A DNA stretch of 64,000 nt, from contig CM055106.1 in NCBI GenBank assembly GCA_029204225.1, forward strand, positions 2,104,738 through 2,168,737. Reading direction: 5' to 3'. The translations under genes and the position numbers were made by a program. This document shows positions 48,075 to 59,091 of this stretch, piece after piece (position 1 is the first letter of the stretch; each line of letters starts with the position of its first letter). This DNA comes from Diphasiastrum complanatum (taxonomy: Eukaryota; Streptophyta; Lycopodiopsida; Lycopodiales; Lycopodiaceae). The notes under the pieces were generated by a model. It made no database searches. It had not been told where the DNA came from and saw only the letters and a list, made by a program, of their open reading frames with translations.

Positions 48075-48927
48075 CTCCTTCTGTTTCTTGAAGCATTCAC
48101 GCTCCCAATGACCAGGTTGTTGCAGTACCTACAATTTCCAGGTTTATTTTGTCTTGAATACCCGCGTGCTTGACCTCGGTCTTGATTCCAATTACCTCAA
48201 TTTGGACTATCATTGACTTGCTCATGAAATTGTTGAAATGATCCTCGGCTTGAGTTTCCTACTCTCGATTGATACTTTCCAAGGCCAAATCTTCCACCTC
48301 GTCCTCTAACTGCAAGAGATTGATCATAGCTCCTGTTACGATGATTCAAGTTCTCTTGACATTGCTCTTCTTGCAAAAGAAATTCACCTAGTTCTTTACA
48401 GGTTGGAAGATTTTCTCTTGTGGCTATACTCGTCACAAACATCTGATGTGACTCACTCAGACTATTCAATGTCAATTGCACGATCTCACGATCTTGTACT
48501 CACTCTCCAACTGTTGTTAATTGATCACGGATCTCTTTGATCTTCAGTATGTGATCGGCAATAGTTGCACCATCATCCATCCGCAATGCATGCAACTTTG
48601 TCTTTAAAAATAGTATTCGAGATGTATTTGTCGTTTCAAACAATGCCTTCAATGTATCCCACGCTTCTTTTGGTCCTTCTGAATCTATAATATAGGGAAT
48701 AATTGCATTTCTAACTAATAAGTTGATGACATTTTGGCTTTCTGTCTTCTCCTATCAAATGCCCGCTGATCTTCTTCAATCACTGGCCTTGTCTCTTCAC
48801 CTATCACGATCTCCCATAGCTCCTTTTCCATCAAAATGTTCTTCAGTTTGAATTTACAAACTGCATAGTTGCCGGCACCTTCCAATTTGCTTGACTCATT
48901 AAGAACACTCTCGCTTATAGTTGCCAT
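48075..48927 (-). pseudogene. N0 gag
   Basis: Start ATG at 48,925-48,927 (MATISESVLNESSKLEGAGNYAVCKFKLKNIL, the copia gag N-terminus). After a stop near 48,715 comes GPKEAWDTLKALFETTNTSRILFLKTKLHALRM, DQLTTVGE, VQLTLNSLSESHQMFVTSI, an Arg/Gly-rich stretch, then a zinc knuckle C-x2-C...GHWEREC (about 48,085-48,140) spoiled by a one-base shift. Confidence 0.9.
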
Positions 48928-48992
48928 TACTGGATAGATGAGTCTGGATCACAAAATTTATTCACACCATAGAACTGTAAATTTTTTGTTGT

Positions 48993-49244
48993 ACTCCTGA
49001 TATCGGTACAATGCACGGGTGCACGACTACTCGAGATTCTCTTTACCTCTGGCGCATCGCTCCGATATTGGTACTGATATGTGATATCGATATGACGCGC
49101 GGATGTACGACTGCTCTTGGTTTTCTTTACCTCTGGCGCGTCGCTCCGATATTGGTACGGATATGCTATATCTGTATGACAGGTGGATGTACGATTTCTC
49201 AAGATTTTTCCTACCTCTGGCGCGTCGATCCAATATTGGTACGA
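48993..49244. repeat. 84-bp tandem repeat, three units, in N0 leader
   Basis: Units anchored on ACCTCTGGCGC at 49,045, 49,129 and 49,213, spaced exactly 84 bp. Each has GATATTGGTAC and a GTGATATCGATATG-like part. Because 84 is a multiple of three, frames stay open across it on both strands, without evidence of coding. Confidence 0.9.
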
Positions 49245-49779
49245 AAAAGATTAAAAAATAGAGAGAATATAAGAACTTTTAGAGGGAATATTCTAGATTT
49301 TCCACTTCGGCGTGGCGGCTACGTCGCCTCCTCTTTGCAAAGATTTCGAAATGTGTGATCGTTCAAAAGACAGAGATCAGTAATGTGAAAAGTATGAAGC
49401 CTTCTAACTCTGAACGGTAGTACTAGACACTATCTAGTGTGATTTGCGGTACTCCAAACAGACAAATGAGAGGTTTCTTGGCAAACCTCTCACACAAATA
49501 GCACTTTCCACAATAGCTAGGAAGTATTGTTAAAATCTCCCCCACTCAACAAATTTTCAATCTATCTGATGCTGCCCTGGCCTTTCTGATGCCTCCAGGA
49601 CTATGCTTTCGTTCCCCACTGATGATTCTGAGCTCCAACCCTACAAAATACACTAAAGAAGAATTTCTTCCAGCCATTTTTGTCTCTCCAAGCTTTCACC
49701 TCCCGTGAAGGACTTTGTCACTTTGTTGTGGAGCTTGTGACAACCTGTATCCACTGATCACGCACGCAGGACTATCGCT

Positions 49780-49791
49780 GCTCTAATACCA
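49780..49791 (-). other. N0 primer binding site
   Basis: TGGTATTAGAGC on the minus strand, directly next to the LTR. One transition from the canonical site; the duplicated copy at 39,984 keeps the canonical base. Confidence 0.92.
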
Positions 49792-50196
49792 TGTCAAGAA
49801 TTAGATATGCAATATGAAGCATTCACCATAAGCAATCACCACAAGAGGGCGGAGGAAGAACACATACTGTCACTCTATCACACTAATTCATACAAAATGT
49901 AAAATGTACAAATAAACCCTGAACCCTAATAGAGAGAGAAAACCTACGAGTAGACTAATAGACTAGCCTATGGCTATTGATAGCTGGTCACAGCTGCCAA
50001 CATTAATGTGCATCGTAAACTGTCACTCTATCACACTAACTCATACAGAATGTAAAATGTACGAATAAACCCTGAACCCCGATAGAGAGAGAAAACCTAC
50101 AAGTAGACTAATAGACTAGCCTACGATTGTTGACAGCTGTCAACATTAATGTGCATCGTACACAATAACAATGAAGTTTATCATTGATTTCTAACA
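49792..50196 (-). repeat. N0 5' LTR
   Basis: 405 bp, same ends as the 3' LTR. About 10 bp shorter, apparently through loss near CAGCTGTCAACATT. Divergence from the 3' LTR is visibly greater than between the N1 LTRs. Confidence 0.95.
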
Positions 50197-50201
50197 GGGC
50201 T

Positions 50202-50266
50202 TTTGTCCTCGTCAGCCAACTCCCAAAGCAAAATGCCCTTGGACAGGCCTTCCGCCCCCTGTATAA
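50202..50266 (+). repeat. Repeat R3, copy A, right part
   Basis: Continues from 41,395 with TTTTGTCCTCGTCAGCC to CCGCCCCCTGTA, as in 63,156-63,219, then is cut by the gypsy LTR fragment. Confidence 0.9.
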
Positions 50267-50917
50267 ATTAGAACACAAGGATAAATTCCTAACTATACTT
50301 AGTTGCTAGTTTAGATGCTTCCTAATTCTACTTTAACACTACCCCACGTCTAACTCTACTTTCACTAACACTGACACATCAAGATTGGAGTGGTTAGTTC
50401 ATGTGCTCATCCTAGCATGCTAATGGAGAAACTTTTAACTATTAGAAAGCAAGAAAATGGCAAGCGAAAATCATAGCAAACACAATGAAAAAGCGAGAGC
50501 ATGCAAGAATAGTACAGAAGGATGCTTGAGCTTTCAAAATAGTAGAGTCTCCTCTTCTCCAATAAACATGTAAAATGGTATACAATAGGTGCCTTTTTAT
50601 GTTTGGGGTGGCCCTTGCCCCTTGCTTCTTATTGGCTACTTCAAATAATGTGGGATCCACACCCTTCACAAGAAACACAAACTAATCAATGTTGTAGGAA
50701 GAAGCACACCCCACCTACCACCATTTGACTTTTGACTAATTACAAAAATTTAGGAACTTAAGTTCAGCTTAAACTTTGGCCTTTTAATATTATTTTAATT
50801 ACATGGCCCAAAGTCAAGTTTATTTCAAAAATAATTATTTACAAGTGCTCATTTGGCCATGGGCTTATGCACGCAGGATACCACGACCCTTGCAACTTAT
50901 TTCTATTTTTTCTGACA
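50267..50917 (-). repeat. Gypsy LTR, truncated (right arm)
   Basis: Minus-strand equivalent of 38,841-39,500, with the same missing end. Confidence 0.85.
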
Positions 50918-50920
50918 AAT

Positions 50921-51480
50921 TTATTTCTTTACATGGGAATACCCCCACTTGTAGGGACGTTGGACTAAAAAGTCATTGAATTTATCCTCTACAGACTTTG
51001 GTCGACCAAAGGCATAGTTGGCAGAGATAGATCGAGAGCCTTGAGATGATGACGTTGGGCGCTTTTCTTGGCCCGGGTTCTGATTTGTTGCTTGTCTAGG
51101 GTCCCTGGTCTTGTCCACTGGCCTTTGCTTGATCCTAACTTTCTAGCCCTGCTACTTGCTTGTCTTTGTCTTGGTTGGAATTGGCCAGCGTAGTTTCTAC
51201 TTTGGGTGACGATGGAATTACCACTGGGGCTGGTTGGGGTTGTTGTTCCATGTGGCATTGGCATCCCTCTAGGGCATTCTTTGTCTGTGCCAGCTCTTGT
51301 AGCGCTCCTTTGGTACTGGTCGAACTCTACCTGGTAGTTGTTGAGCGTTTGGCGGTAGATTTGCACATGCTGTGTGAGAAGATCCATCTCAACTTGTGTG
51401 AGAGATCAATTGGCAGAGATTGGTTGAGTTAGCTAGATAGTCTTTTCATCTTGTAGGAACTGTAACTAGTTCTGGTCGCT
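50921..51480 (-). pseudogene. Coiled-coil ORF (copy 3)
   Basis: Minus strand: MDLLTQHVQIYRQTLNNYQVEFDQYQRS (51,387 downward), a Gln/Pro-rich part in shifted frame, and the C-terminus EDKFNDFLVQRPYKWGYSHVKK with its stop at 50,921-50,923. The N-terminal heptads seen in copy 2 (LEGR...LQ, IQEIQKQ) are deleted between about 51,455 and 51,485. Confidence 0.6.
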
Positions 51481-52131
51481 ACCGCATCTTGGACAAAAGT
51501 TTTCAAGATTTGGTAGGCCGATGTCATGTCCGTGGCCCCCCGACCGGTATGAAACATAGACACCACGAATCGTCCCTGGTTGTGGCAGATCAACAATGAC
51601 CCTTATCTTGGATAGATCAGTGGCGATTTCGTGTCTTGATACTATGTGGCCCAATATCAGGCCATGTGTCACCCAAAATTGACACTTTTCTAGATTCAAG
51701 GAGATCTGATATTCATGGCATTGCTTCAACACCTTTTTCAAGTTGGATAGGTGTTTTGAGTTCTCGGCCCATGCATGCATAGATCGTCCAAGAAGATCTC
51801 CAAAAATTTCTGTAGATGCTCTTTGAATGCTATTTGGATAACTCATTGAAAGGTGCTTGGGACATTGCAAAGTCCAAACGACATCACCTTGTAGGCATAG
51901 GTTCCCCATTCGGTGGCGAATGTTGTCTTGTCCTAATTGTCCCAGCGCTATTCTGACTTGGTCGCTAAAGTCATCCAGAAAACTGTAAGCTTCTACTCCT
52001 GCTACTCGGTCCAAAACACTTTCCTTGAAAGGCAAGGGAAAATGATCTTTCTTTGTCACCGCATACAGCGTCTTCAGGTTCACACAAATTCGCATTTTGT
52101 AGTTCTTTTTGGGTACTATGACTATCGGCAA
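51466..52131 (-). pseudogene. Ty3/gypsy RT fragment (chimera copy 3)
   Basis: Open for 221 codons only because small shifts compensate: MPIVIVPKKNYKMRICVNLKTL, TKKDHFPLPFKESVLDRVAG, YSFLDDFS, then out-of-frame sequence of FGLxNVPSTFQ and FLDDL, returning to frame for HLSNLKKVLKQCHEYQISLNLEKCQFW and LILGHIVSRHEIATDL. A deletion removes the GYN after FLDDFS. Confidence 0.9.
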
Positions 52132-52144
52132 TACCCATTATGTT

Positions 52145-52788
52145 GTTCATTCAAATACATTTGGTCCGATGCAAACTCCATCGTTGCTTAATGCAAAGTA
52201 TTTTATTACCTTCATTGACAAATATTTGAGAAGAACAGCTGTTTGATTCAGTAAGCAAAAATCGGAAGCGTTCAAAATATTTCGACAATTCAAAGAGCAT
52301 GCAGAAAATCAAACTGGTAAAAGAATTAAAGCACTAAGGTCTGACAAGGGGGGAGAATAAATGTTATGATTGAATTTAAGGAGTATTGTCTTAGCAACGA
52401 CATTGAGCAACAATACATCACCTCCTATTCATCTAAGTCGAATGGTCTTGCTGAGAGAAAAAAAAGAACCTTAGTCAAATCGGCAAAGTACATGCTAGCA
52501 CATGCGACACTTCCGAAGTCCTTCTGGGTTGAAGCTACTTTCACTGCAGCATATATTCAAAACAAACGTCCTACTAAAGGTCTCTCAGACAAAACACCAT
52601 ATGAAGTTTTGACAGGCTCCAAGCGTTCTTTATCGAACTTAGGAGTTTTTGGATGTATCGCTTATGTGCAAATATCGCATAATCTCAGAAAGAAGATTGA
52701 CTTTCAGAGTATCAAGTCTATTTTCATCAGCTACAGTACTTCAAATAAAGCTTATAAGTTGTACGATCCTGTCGAGTCAAAAATATGA
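52145..52788 (+). pseudogene. Copia integrase fragment (chimera copy 3)
   Basis: Plus strand: EAFKIFRQFKEHAENQTGKRIKALRSDKGGE, a stop at 52,358-52,360, then IEFKEYCLSNDIEQQYITSYSSKSNGLAERKKRTLVKSAKYMLAHATLPKSFWVEA, TPYEVLTGSKRSL, FGCIAYVQI and SNKAYKLYDP. The integrase core Glu lies in the LAER motif. The best-preserved copy of this integrase in the window. Confidence 0.92.
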
Positions 52789-53224
52789 AATCTCTTGATA
52801 TTATATTTCTTCAATTGTTGGACATTGCTAGATGTACGCTAAAAACAGCAATAAGCTTTGAGCTTAGCAAAATGTGACATTCTCATGATTTTGTTAGGAC
52901 ATCTCAAATGTATCAAGCATTGATATTTTATTTTATGTGGGATTTGTAGTTGGGAAATCTTTGAAAGTACAAGGACCCAACGTTGGCCCATTCAAAGACC
53001 AAGTGGACTTGATATTAAGATTTCAAAATTAAGCATCTCATGACTCTTTTAAGAGGGCTTCATCGTCCCAAAATATTTGTTTAAAATAGCTCTTGCATAT
53101 ATTTTGATATGTAATCTTCAATCTTTTACATGCATGTTCATGGTGATTTTCTGTGAAAATGGAATCTATCACCTAAAACACATGTATGGGGGTCTTAGAA
53201 CTAGGTTGTCTTACATATAGACAA
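52789..53224. other. Non-coding DNA of the right arm
   Basis: Mirror of 36,250-36,656. No frame or motif recognised. Confidence 0.6.
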
Positions 53225-53625
53225 AAAGTACCTTTCTTAATTAGAATTATATATCAAAAATACCAATAGTAGACGATATTTGGCATTTGTATTTCATGAA
53301 AAGCAATCATATGTAACAAGAAAATCCTCACTCTCATGGATCATAGTTTGTGTTATGAGTAGTATCCACAAAATCATGCATTATACATAGAATATTGTTA
53401 GACAAACATCACCACATAGCGTCCAATATAACAAGTATTTTTCATTTGAACACATGTAATCTACACAAAATGACTCCATAGTGGGTATTTTTCAGTTAAA
53501 ATATGAACACTACTACAATTATAACATCAATTATTTTATTGATCATTATGCTCTCTTTGACATTTTTTTATATCAAAGTTGTATAATGTTTGTTGATTTG
53601 AAAAAAGCGTTTATGAGATTCATGG
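53225..53625. repeat. Dispersed repeat R4, copy 3 (inverted)
   Basis: Reverse complement of the block at 35,880-36,250 and 20,338-20,745. Confidence 0.85.
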
Positions 53626-54424
53626 GCTCTCAATAAAACACTGGAGTAAAGAGATTCAAAATAATGATATGAATTTTTACTCAATTAATAGATCAAGAAT
53701 TAATCGTCACACTAAGAATCGTCACACTTCCTTATAATCCTCTTACAACATTTAAGTACCTATTTATGATCCATCGATCATAACTATTTAGATTCGTATG
53801 ATTCGTCAATCATAACTCACTGGAATCCAAAATCATACCTAATCATTATAGAATACTAGAATAAATGTCCAACATAACTTAGAAAAAATAAGAATCATTC
53901 CAAAATCTTTCCCAACAGGAAAATACTAGATTTTAGGAACATTTTTCAAACATAATTCTCTAACAGAAGTGCTAGATATTCAAGTTCTATATGCCACTAG
54001 TAATTAAAGACATAAAGCATACCAAAATGATAATGACAGTCATCTTCAACCACAAAAACTTTAGATTATCATCTAGAATCAAATCTAGATACCCAAAGTC
54101 TTGTTGAATATTCATTCACTTATTATTCTTGGATTCATTATGATTCCTTATCCAATTCTTTGGGATACAATCCCTAATGAACTGAGGCTATTCCTCGACT
54201 AAGGAATACTCTATACCAAGAATATTGTATATCCAATGCACATAATTTTCATTGATGAATCTTGATAATTCACAAATCATGCGTCTTACAAACAATACAA
54301 TTCAAAACAATAAGTTTCTGGTGAATCATTAGCACACTGATTGTTTTACCAATTAACTTCATCCATGAGTAATCAACTACCCAAGTTAATTGCCAATGAT
54401 TCAGAAATCTCAAACGTATAGGTG
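53626..54424. other. Non-coding DNA of the right arm
   Basis: Mirror of 35,011-35,879. AT-rich and no gene recognised. Confidence 0.6.
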
Positions 54425-54880
54425 TAGATCTTAATTATACTACGGGAGGTCAACTTTATCAACTGGATAGTCGAGATCAAGTTGTAGGGATTGTTTAGAC
54501 ATGTATGAAACGTATGTATGATTCAAGTGTCCTAAATGATGATGCCATAGTAATGCCTTATTGACAAGAACAGAGGTGCTCAAGTCTTGACTAGTAGCAG
54601 AATAGCAGTGCGCCAATCTATAAAAGTATTCATGCCTCTGGTCGATTGGAAAGATTTTACTTGTCCTATCGATAATCCGCCATTGATAATATTGAGATCT
54701 CCCTTATGACCTAAATCAATGATTCTACATATTGCGACCATCTGTTGCAAGAGATTCTTAAACTGGTTAATATAATTATGAAGTGAATCATTATTCGACA
54801 TCTTGAGAGTGAAGGATTTTTCTTCGTAGATATCGATGTAACTTGGAAGTTACATCCCTCACATCATATAGTGAGCCCAG
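54425..54880 (-). pseudogene. Copia gag joined to pre-integrase (right arm)
   Basis: Minus strand: AQTSKEVWDILGSLYDVRDVTSKLHRYL, stop, NNDSLHNYINQFKNLLQQMV, deletion, then LWHHHLGHLNHTY. Same structure and same deletion as 34,590-35,010. Confidence 0.8.
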
Positions 54881-54899
54881 GATGTCCCATACTTCTTTT

Positions 54900-55540
54900 G
54901 AAGTTTGAGCTCGATTGTCTGCATCTTTGGCAAGTATGCATAAATGGTCAATTCTAAGAAGCGTAAGGCCGAGGCTTCTTCTAAGAACAATGTCTTGGAC
55001 GAATCCAATGATAGCAAGGTAAGTAATGGTGATAGGAAGTAGATCAAGGGTAAGGATAAACATGGTATTCTGGAGAAGTGTGAGCCTCCCGAGATGCATA
55101 GTCAAATTTGTTGGAAAATTGCATGCACCATCTGCTCTTCTTGAAGATCCACAGGATAAGTGGCCATTGTCGGGAAAGTCTTCAAGCAAACCAACATGGC
55201 TGTGAGAGAGGTCAGTCAGATGAGATCGTTCTTCGATCTAGACGGAACCTTAAACTATAGCAAGAGATTCAAAGATGGAAGTGGCATCACAAGAAAATAT
55301 GGTGCTGTTGTTCTTCAAATGCCCTCATCATCTATACCAATTTCTCTTTCTGCTTCCGCCATGACCATATCGGTTCACTCCAACAGCTTTCATTTCACAA
55401 AAAAGCTTGCTATTCAATGCTGGAAGTCTTGAGGTTGTCACATTGAGTACTACAGAAGAGGCAATGTAGAAAACAATAGACAAGTTTATCATGCGGTAAT
55501 TGACTTTATTGTTGAAGGATTATTCCTTTTATTATCCCAG
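54900..55540 (+). pseudogene. Unrecognised coding-like segment, copy 3
   Basis: Plus strand. Upstream hydrophilic part KRKAEASSKNNVLDESNDSK, a stop, GKDKHGILEKCEPPEM; in a neighbouring frame FVGKLHAPSALLEDPQDKW. From 55,160: MAIVGKVFKQTNMAVREV, RSFFDLDGTLNYSKR, MPSSSIPISLSA, HFTKKLAIQCWKS, TGA at 55,430-55,432, then YYRRGNVENNRQV and further frames. Function unknown. Confidence 0.45.
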
Positions 55541-55689
55541 TGATGTAGTCCTTAGATTATGAACATGCGTTTGTCATTTTTGTCTATTGATTTATGAGAC
55601 AGCTCTATTTTCTCCTAAGAATCACAGGTTCTGTGAGATTGAACCATTGTACAAGGTGTTTTGATGTCTCAGCATTTAAAATTTGGTTT

Positions 55690-56980
55690 GCTGCTTGATT
55701 TTGTACATCTTTTGTTAAATTTGCACAAATTTCTACCTAAATAGAGGAGATATGTTCATTGTCTGCTGATTTAGGGTCCAGAGTTGAATGGGTTGTAGTT
55801 CACATGAATCTTTTCTAAACACATGCCTTTAAAGGACTTAATTTCAGCCTAGATTAATTAGATCTCATGAACCAAAGTCAAATCTAATTAATGGCACTCA
55901 ATCTTGGTAGCTTTTCCTAGGATTAGCACCAAAAATCACACCAAGAACTCACGAATTGAATTTTTATGGATCAAATAGATATCATACATTAATTGCAAGT
56001 TTAGAGGCGCCCACACATGTGGACAGTATGGATTTGGATCTCTACCAAGTTTGAAATCAAATCCCCTCACCAAAATCTAGAATCTAGCTCGCCCTCTCAA
56101 TACTAGTTTTGAGCAACAAGACTTGCTAAAAATGGATTTGCATTAGATCAATGGTTTATGCTCTTGCACTTGACTCTGATAGCATGTGAAAGTACTATAC
56201 TTTATGACCATAAATGGATCTTAGAAAGATTCACAAGAGTGATTGGATGCTTGCTTAACAATCTAGCAAAAACTAGACACAAAAGGGTGACCTAGATTGG
56301 CAATTTGACAAACAACAAGCATTAACAATCAAAAGCATTGATCAACATTGAAATCCGAGCCCACATGTGTGAACCACAGCCTGCTATATGGCTTGTAGAC
56401 TGAGAATGAAGTAGAAATCAACTTGGTTTCATTTGGATCACAAAAACTCAATGTACATAGTGAAATAGCTTAAGATTGCCAATGAGCTCCAAAAATAATC
56501 TATCTTCACACTATGGAGAGATGGAATACATAGCAAGAGTGCCTTCCTTTGTAAAGTTAGGTGAATTTCCAGCATGTAATAAGGAATTTAACTTAGCTCT
56601 TTCGGCCTAAAATGAAACCCTAGTCTATTTCCTAGATTCATGCCAAGTAGGTGGCTAGTTGGTCAAAATCTCATCACAAATCTAGGTGTAGGTCCTATAA
56701 TGTAGGGATCACTACATGACCAACTCTCTTGACTCAACCTAGCCTACATTAGGAGTGGTTTCCCATGTGGCATCTTGGCCTCACACGTGTGGGACCTACT
56801 TATGTACAAAATTTACATTATACTGCATGGCTAGATTTGCCAATATAGGCAATTTTTCACACCTTGAAGTAAAAGGATATTTGAGGGTAGGGATGTCATG
56901 GAGGACATGCGGGCACCAGCAATACCTGAACAAGATATCCAACTGTTGATATTGATGATATATATCCGCATGCTTTTCAA
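55690..56980. other. 1.3-kb block missing from the left arm
   Basis: Contains P-type palindromes CACATGTG and CACACGTGTG (56,012, 56,362, 56,781) and stretches resembling 29,040-29,740, such as a block ending TATGGCTTG. It may be an LTR remnant. No gene recognised. As copy 1 (3.7-3.85 kb) shares 55,690-55,825, the left arm most likely lost this block. Confidence 0.55.
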
Positions 56981-57129
56981 GCAAATGATGGCATCGATTA
57001 TGATGGATCATTATTTGATGATTTGACATCACACATGCATATACCTTCTCGATCATTTTGTTCATCACCATCATCATTATCTAGTGAAGATTACATCATT
57101 TATAATAATAAAGCCATAGGGGATATGTA
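56940..57129 (+). pseudogene. Unrecognised conserved coding-like segment (right arm)
   Basis: Plus strand: VDIDDIYPHAFQANDGIDYDGSLFDDLTSH, HIPSRS, SSPSSLSSEDYIIYNNKAIGDM-stop. The same frame and stop as 33,671-33,877. It lies downstream of copy 3 on the same strand, so the two segments may be exons of one captured gene. Confidence 0.4.
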
Positions 57130-57667
57130 GAAAGAGTTAGAGATAGAGACATTTACTTTGGTGGATTGTTCCATGATGTGACAAATGATATCGATGTAAC
57201 AAATTCAGATAGACAATAATGTACAACAACTTACCATATTGTTAATTATAATATTGCTCACACATGCAATTGTACTTGATTACTTGATTAACTGCCATGA
57301 CACACGTTACTATGCATGATGCATTATTAAGTAATCAACTAAGCTATCATAGTATCAAACTTGTTACTATATATCATTTTGCTTTCACTCGTATGTATAT
57401 TGGCCCCTGTTGTCAATAAAAATCAAATTCATTGTATTAATAAGCCTATCTTTAGTATTACATACTTAAGTGAGTACAAGGATGGCTGATTTTCAATACC
57501 TTTGGTATACACATAAGTGGTTGCCTCTTTATTTACATCAAATTTCCATGGTTTTTCCACCACATATTATAATACGATACTTAGATTGATGATCATCAAC
57601 ACCCCAAGTGTCGTGTCGCTAACCACCACGACATGCCAAGAAAATGCTCCAAAAACATGATGAAAAC

Positions 57668-58620
57668 TGCCAAATTGTTGAAGTGCAGATTCCATCATAT
57701 TGCAATTAGTATCAAATCAAAAGGAATCCTTGGCATTTTTCTTGCACAATAGGTGATTCCATCATGTTGCAAAGGAGCATCAAATGAAAAGGAATCATAG
57801 ACCCATTTGAGTGGGCCCACTCATTGGAATGAACGTATGGGAACTTATTCTAAATTGTATCGTAAGGCACTAGTGATTGCTGGCAAAAGACTTGCAAATT
57901 GATTTCATTGTAGCTTTAAAATAAAGTCTGATATGACAATTTGGAGTCCACCAAATAGACAAAATTTCTAATGATTGTTTTGAAGAGTGTCCCTATGTTG
58001 TCAAGTTACAAAGTGCAACTTCAAAGCTTTATACACATAGATTCTCACTCAAATCTGCATCCGACAACTAACACACATATGCTAACTAGAATTTGTGAAT
58101 GACAACTAATACTTTGTGATTATGACTAGACGGCCCATGGCCCTTGGGCCTTCCATTCTAGTGTGGTGGCGTCCTTGGGCTTTTGTCCTCGTCAACCAAC
58201 TCCCAAAGCAAAATGCCCTTGGGTATCCCTTCCACCTCCTGTGTTTACGTGCTTAGTTTTTTTGTGTCAAGCAATTTTGAAAACATAATCCTTTGTGAGA
58301 CTTCCCACCACAACTCTCATGTCGCCAACCAAAATTAACAAATAGCACATGAATTTGCATGTGGACGTACAACACATGAATGCCATGTGGACAACCACAT
58401 GGCATATGCACAACTCTCATGCAGATAGCCAATAAAACTTTGACATGACACATGAGAATTTTGGAAGAATATGAGCAGACAAACCCCATGGAACATGCAC
58501 ATTTTAGCATGGTTCCCCTTGCTTGGGCCCTACCCTCATGCTAACTCACTCAAGCAAGGGCGGAAGGTTCTTGATTGAGAAAGGTTCAACCCCTTCCAAA
58601 AATGGCCCTGAGCCCATGAA
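57668..58620 (+). repeat. Repeat R3, copy B
   Basis: About 950 bp, matching 62,652-63,610 in the same orientation and 40,975-41,395 plus 50,202-50,266 in part. Holds an intact N0 target (GGGCT, 58,177-58,181) and a perfect palindrome TGCCATGTGG-ACAA-CCACATGGCA (58,381-58,404). Non-coding as far as I can see. Confidence 0.9.
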
Positions 58621-59091
58621 TAAAGTGGAATCAATCTTCGTGTAGGGTGGAATGCCCCAATCAGAGGGCCTAATTCCTTGCAGGGAGGGCTAGGGTGGGA
58701 GCCCAGGGTCAGGGCCCCAACCTACAGAGAAGGCAGGAGGACCTCAAGCCCGAGGGTGAAGAGAAAGAATGCTCAGGTGGAGATACAACGACAATTGATG
58801 AGGAGAGAGAAAGGTGGATGCACATTTTAGAGTGAGAATGGAAAATGTGGATGTACATTCCTCTTGGAGTCCCCTACAAAATACAAATACAAATAGAACC
58901 AGATCTCATAGCATTTGGTGGTGTTGGGGGTGTGGGTGAAAAGGTTTATGAGAACTCTCGCTACTCCCATACATAGACACACTAAATCTATCTATATCAA
59001 GGTCAAGCTCTCTCAAGTGATGCACGTCAGAATCCGACAAAGAAAAAAAAAACTTTGCCAAAATTTTATTTTCTTGTAGTTTTATCAATCA
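58621..59091. other. Non-coding DNA before a P450 first exon
   Basis: GC-richer to about 58,760, then a GGAGAGAGAAAGGTGGATGCACATTTTAGAG part that echoes 30,425-30,530 in reverse. The last 150 bp could be the 5' flank of the P450 exon; no convincing TATA box was seen. Confidence 0.5.

Larger units (their letters stand above)
41396..50196 (-). mobile_element. Copia element N0, complete ends, TSD GGGCT, split by N1
   Basis: Bounded by LTRs at 41,396-41,810 and 49,792-50,196, flanked by the 5-bp target duplication GGGCT (41,391-41,395 and 50,197-50,201). Minus-strand order: 5' LTR, primer site, leader with 84-bp repeats, gag, protease, integrase, truncated RT, RNase H (split by N1), purine tract, 3' LTR. 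Without N1 and one target copy it is about 4.4 kb, short for an autonomous copia, because much of RT and the pre-integrase region are deleted. Empty sites exist in R3 copies B and C. Confidence 0.95.
49410..57656. repeat. Right arm of giant inverted duplication
   Basis: Inverted copy of 33,134-40,365. Contains, in plus order, N0 leader and 5' LTR, R3 fragment, gypsy LTR (minus), coiled-coil ORF (minus), gypsy RT (minus), copia integrase (plus), R4, copia gag (minus), and the unrecognised segments (plus). About 1.3 kb at 55,690-56,980 is absent from the left arm. Confidence 0.92.

Noticed and set aside
48993-49244. CRISPR-like regular repeats
   Set aside because: Units are contiguous with no spacers, and the setting is a plant retroelement.
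49011-49358. 115-codon frame with an apparent 28-residue repeat protein
   Set aside because: An 84-bp DNA tandem repeat in the leader of N0; both strands are open and there is no family match.
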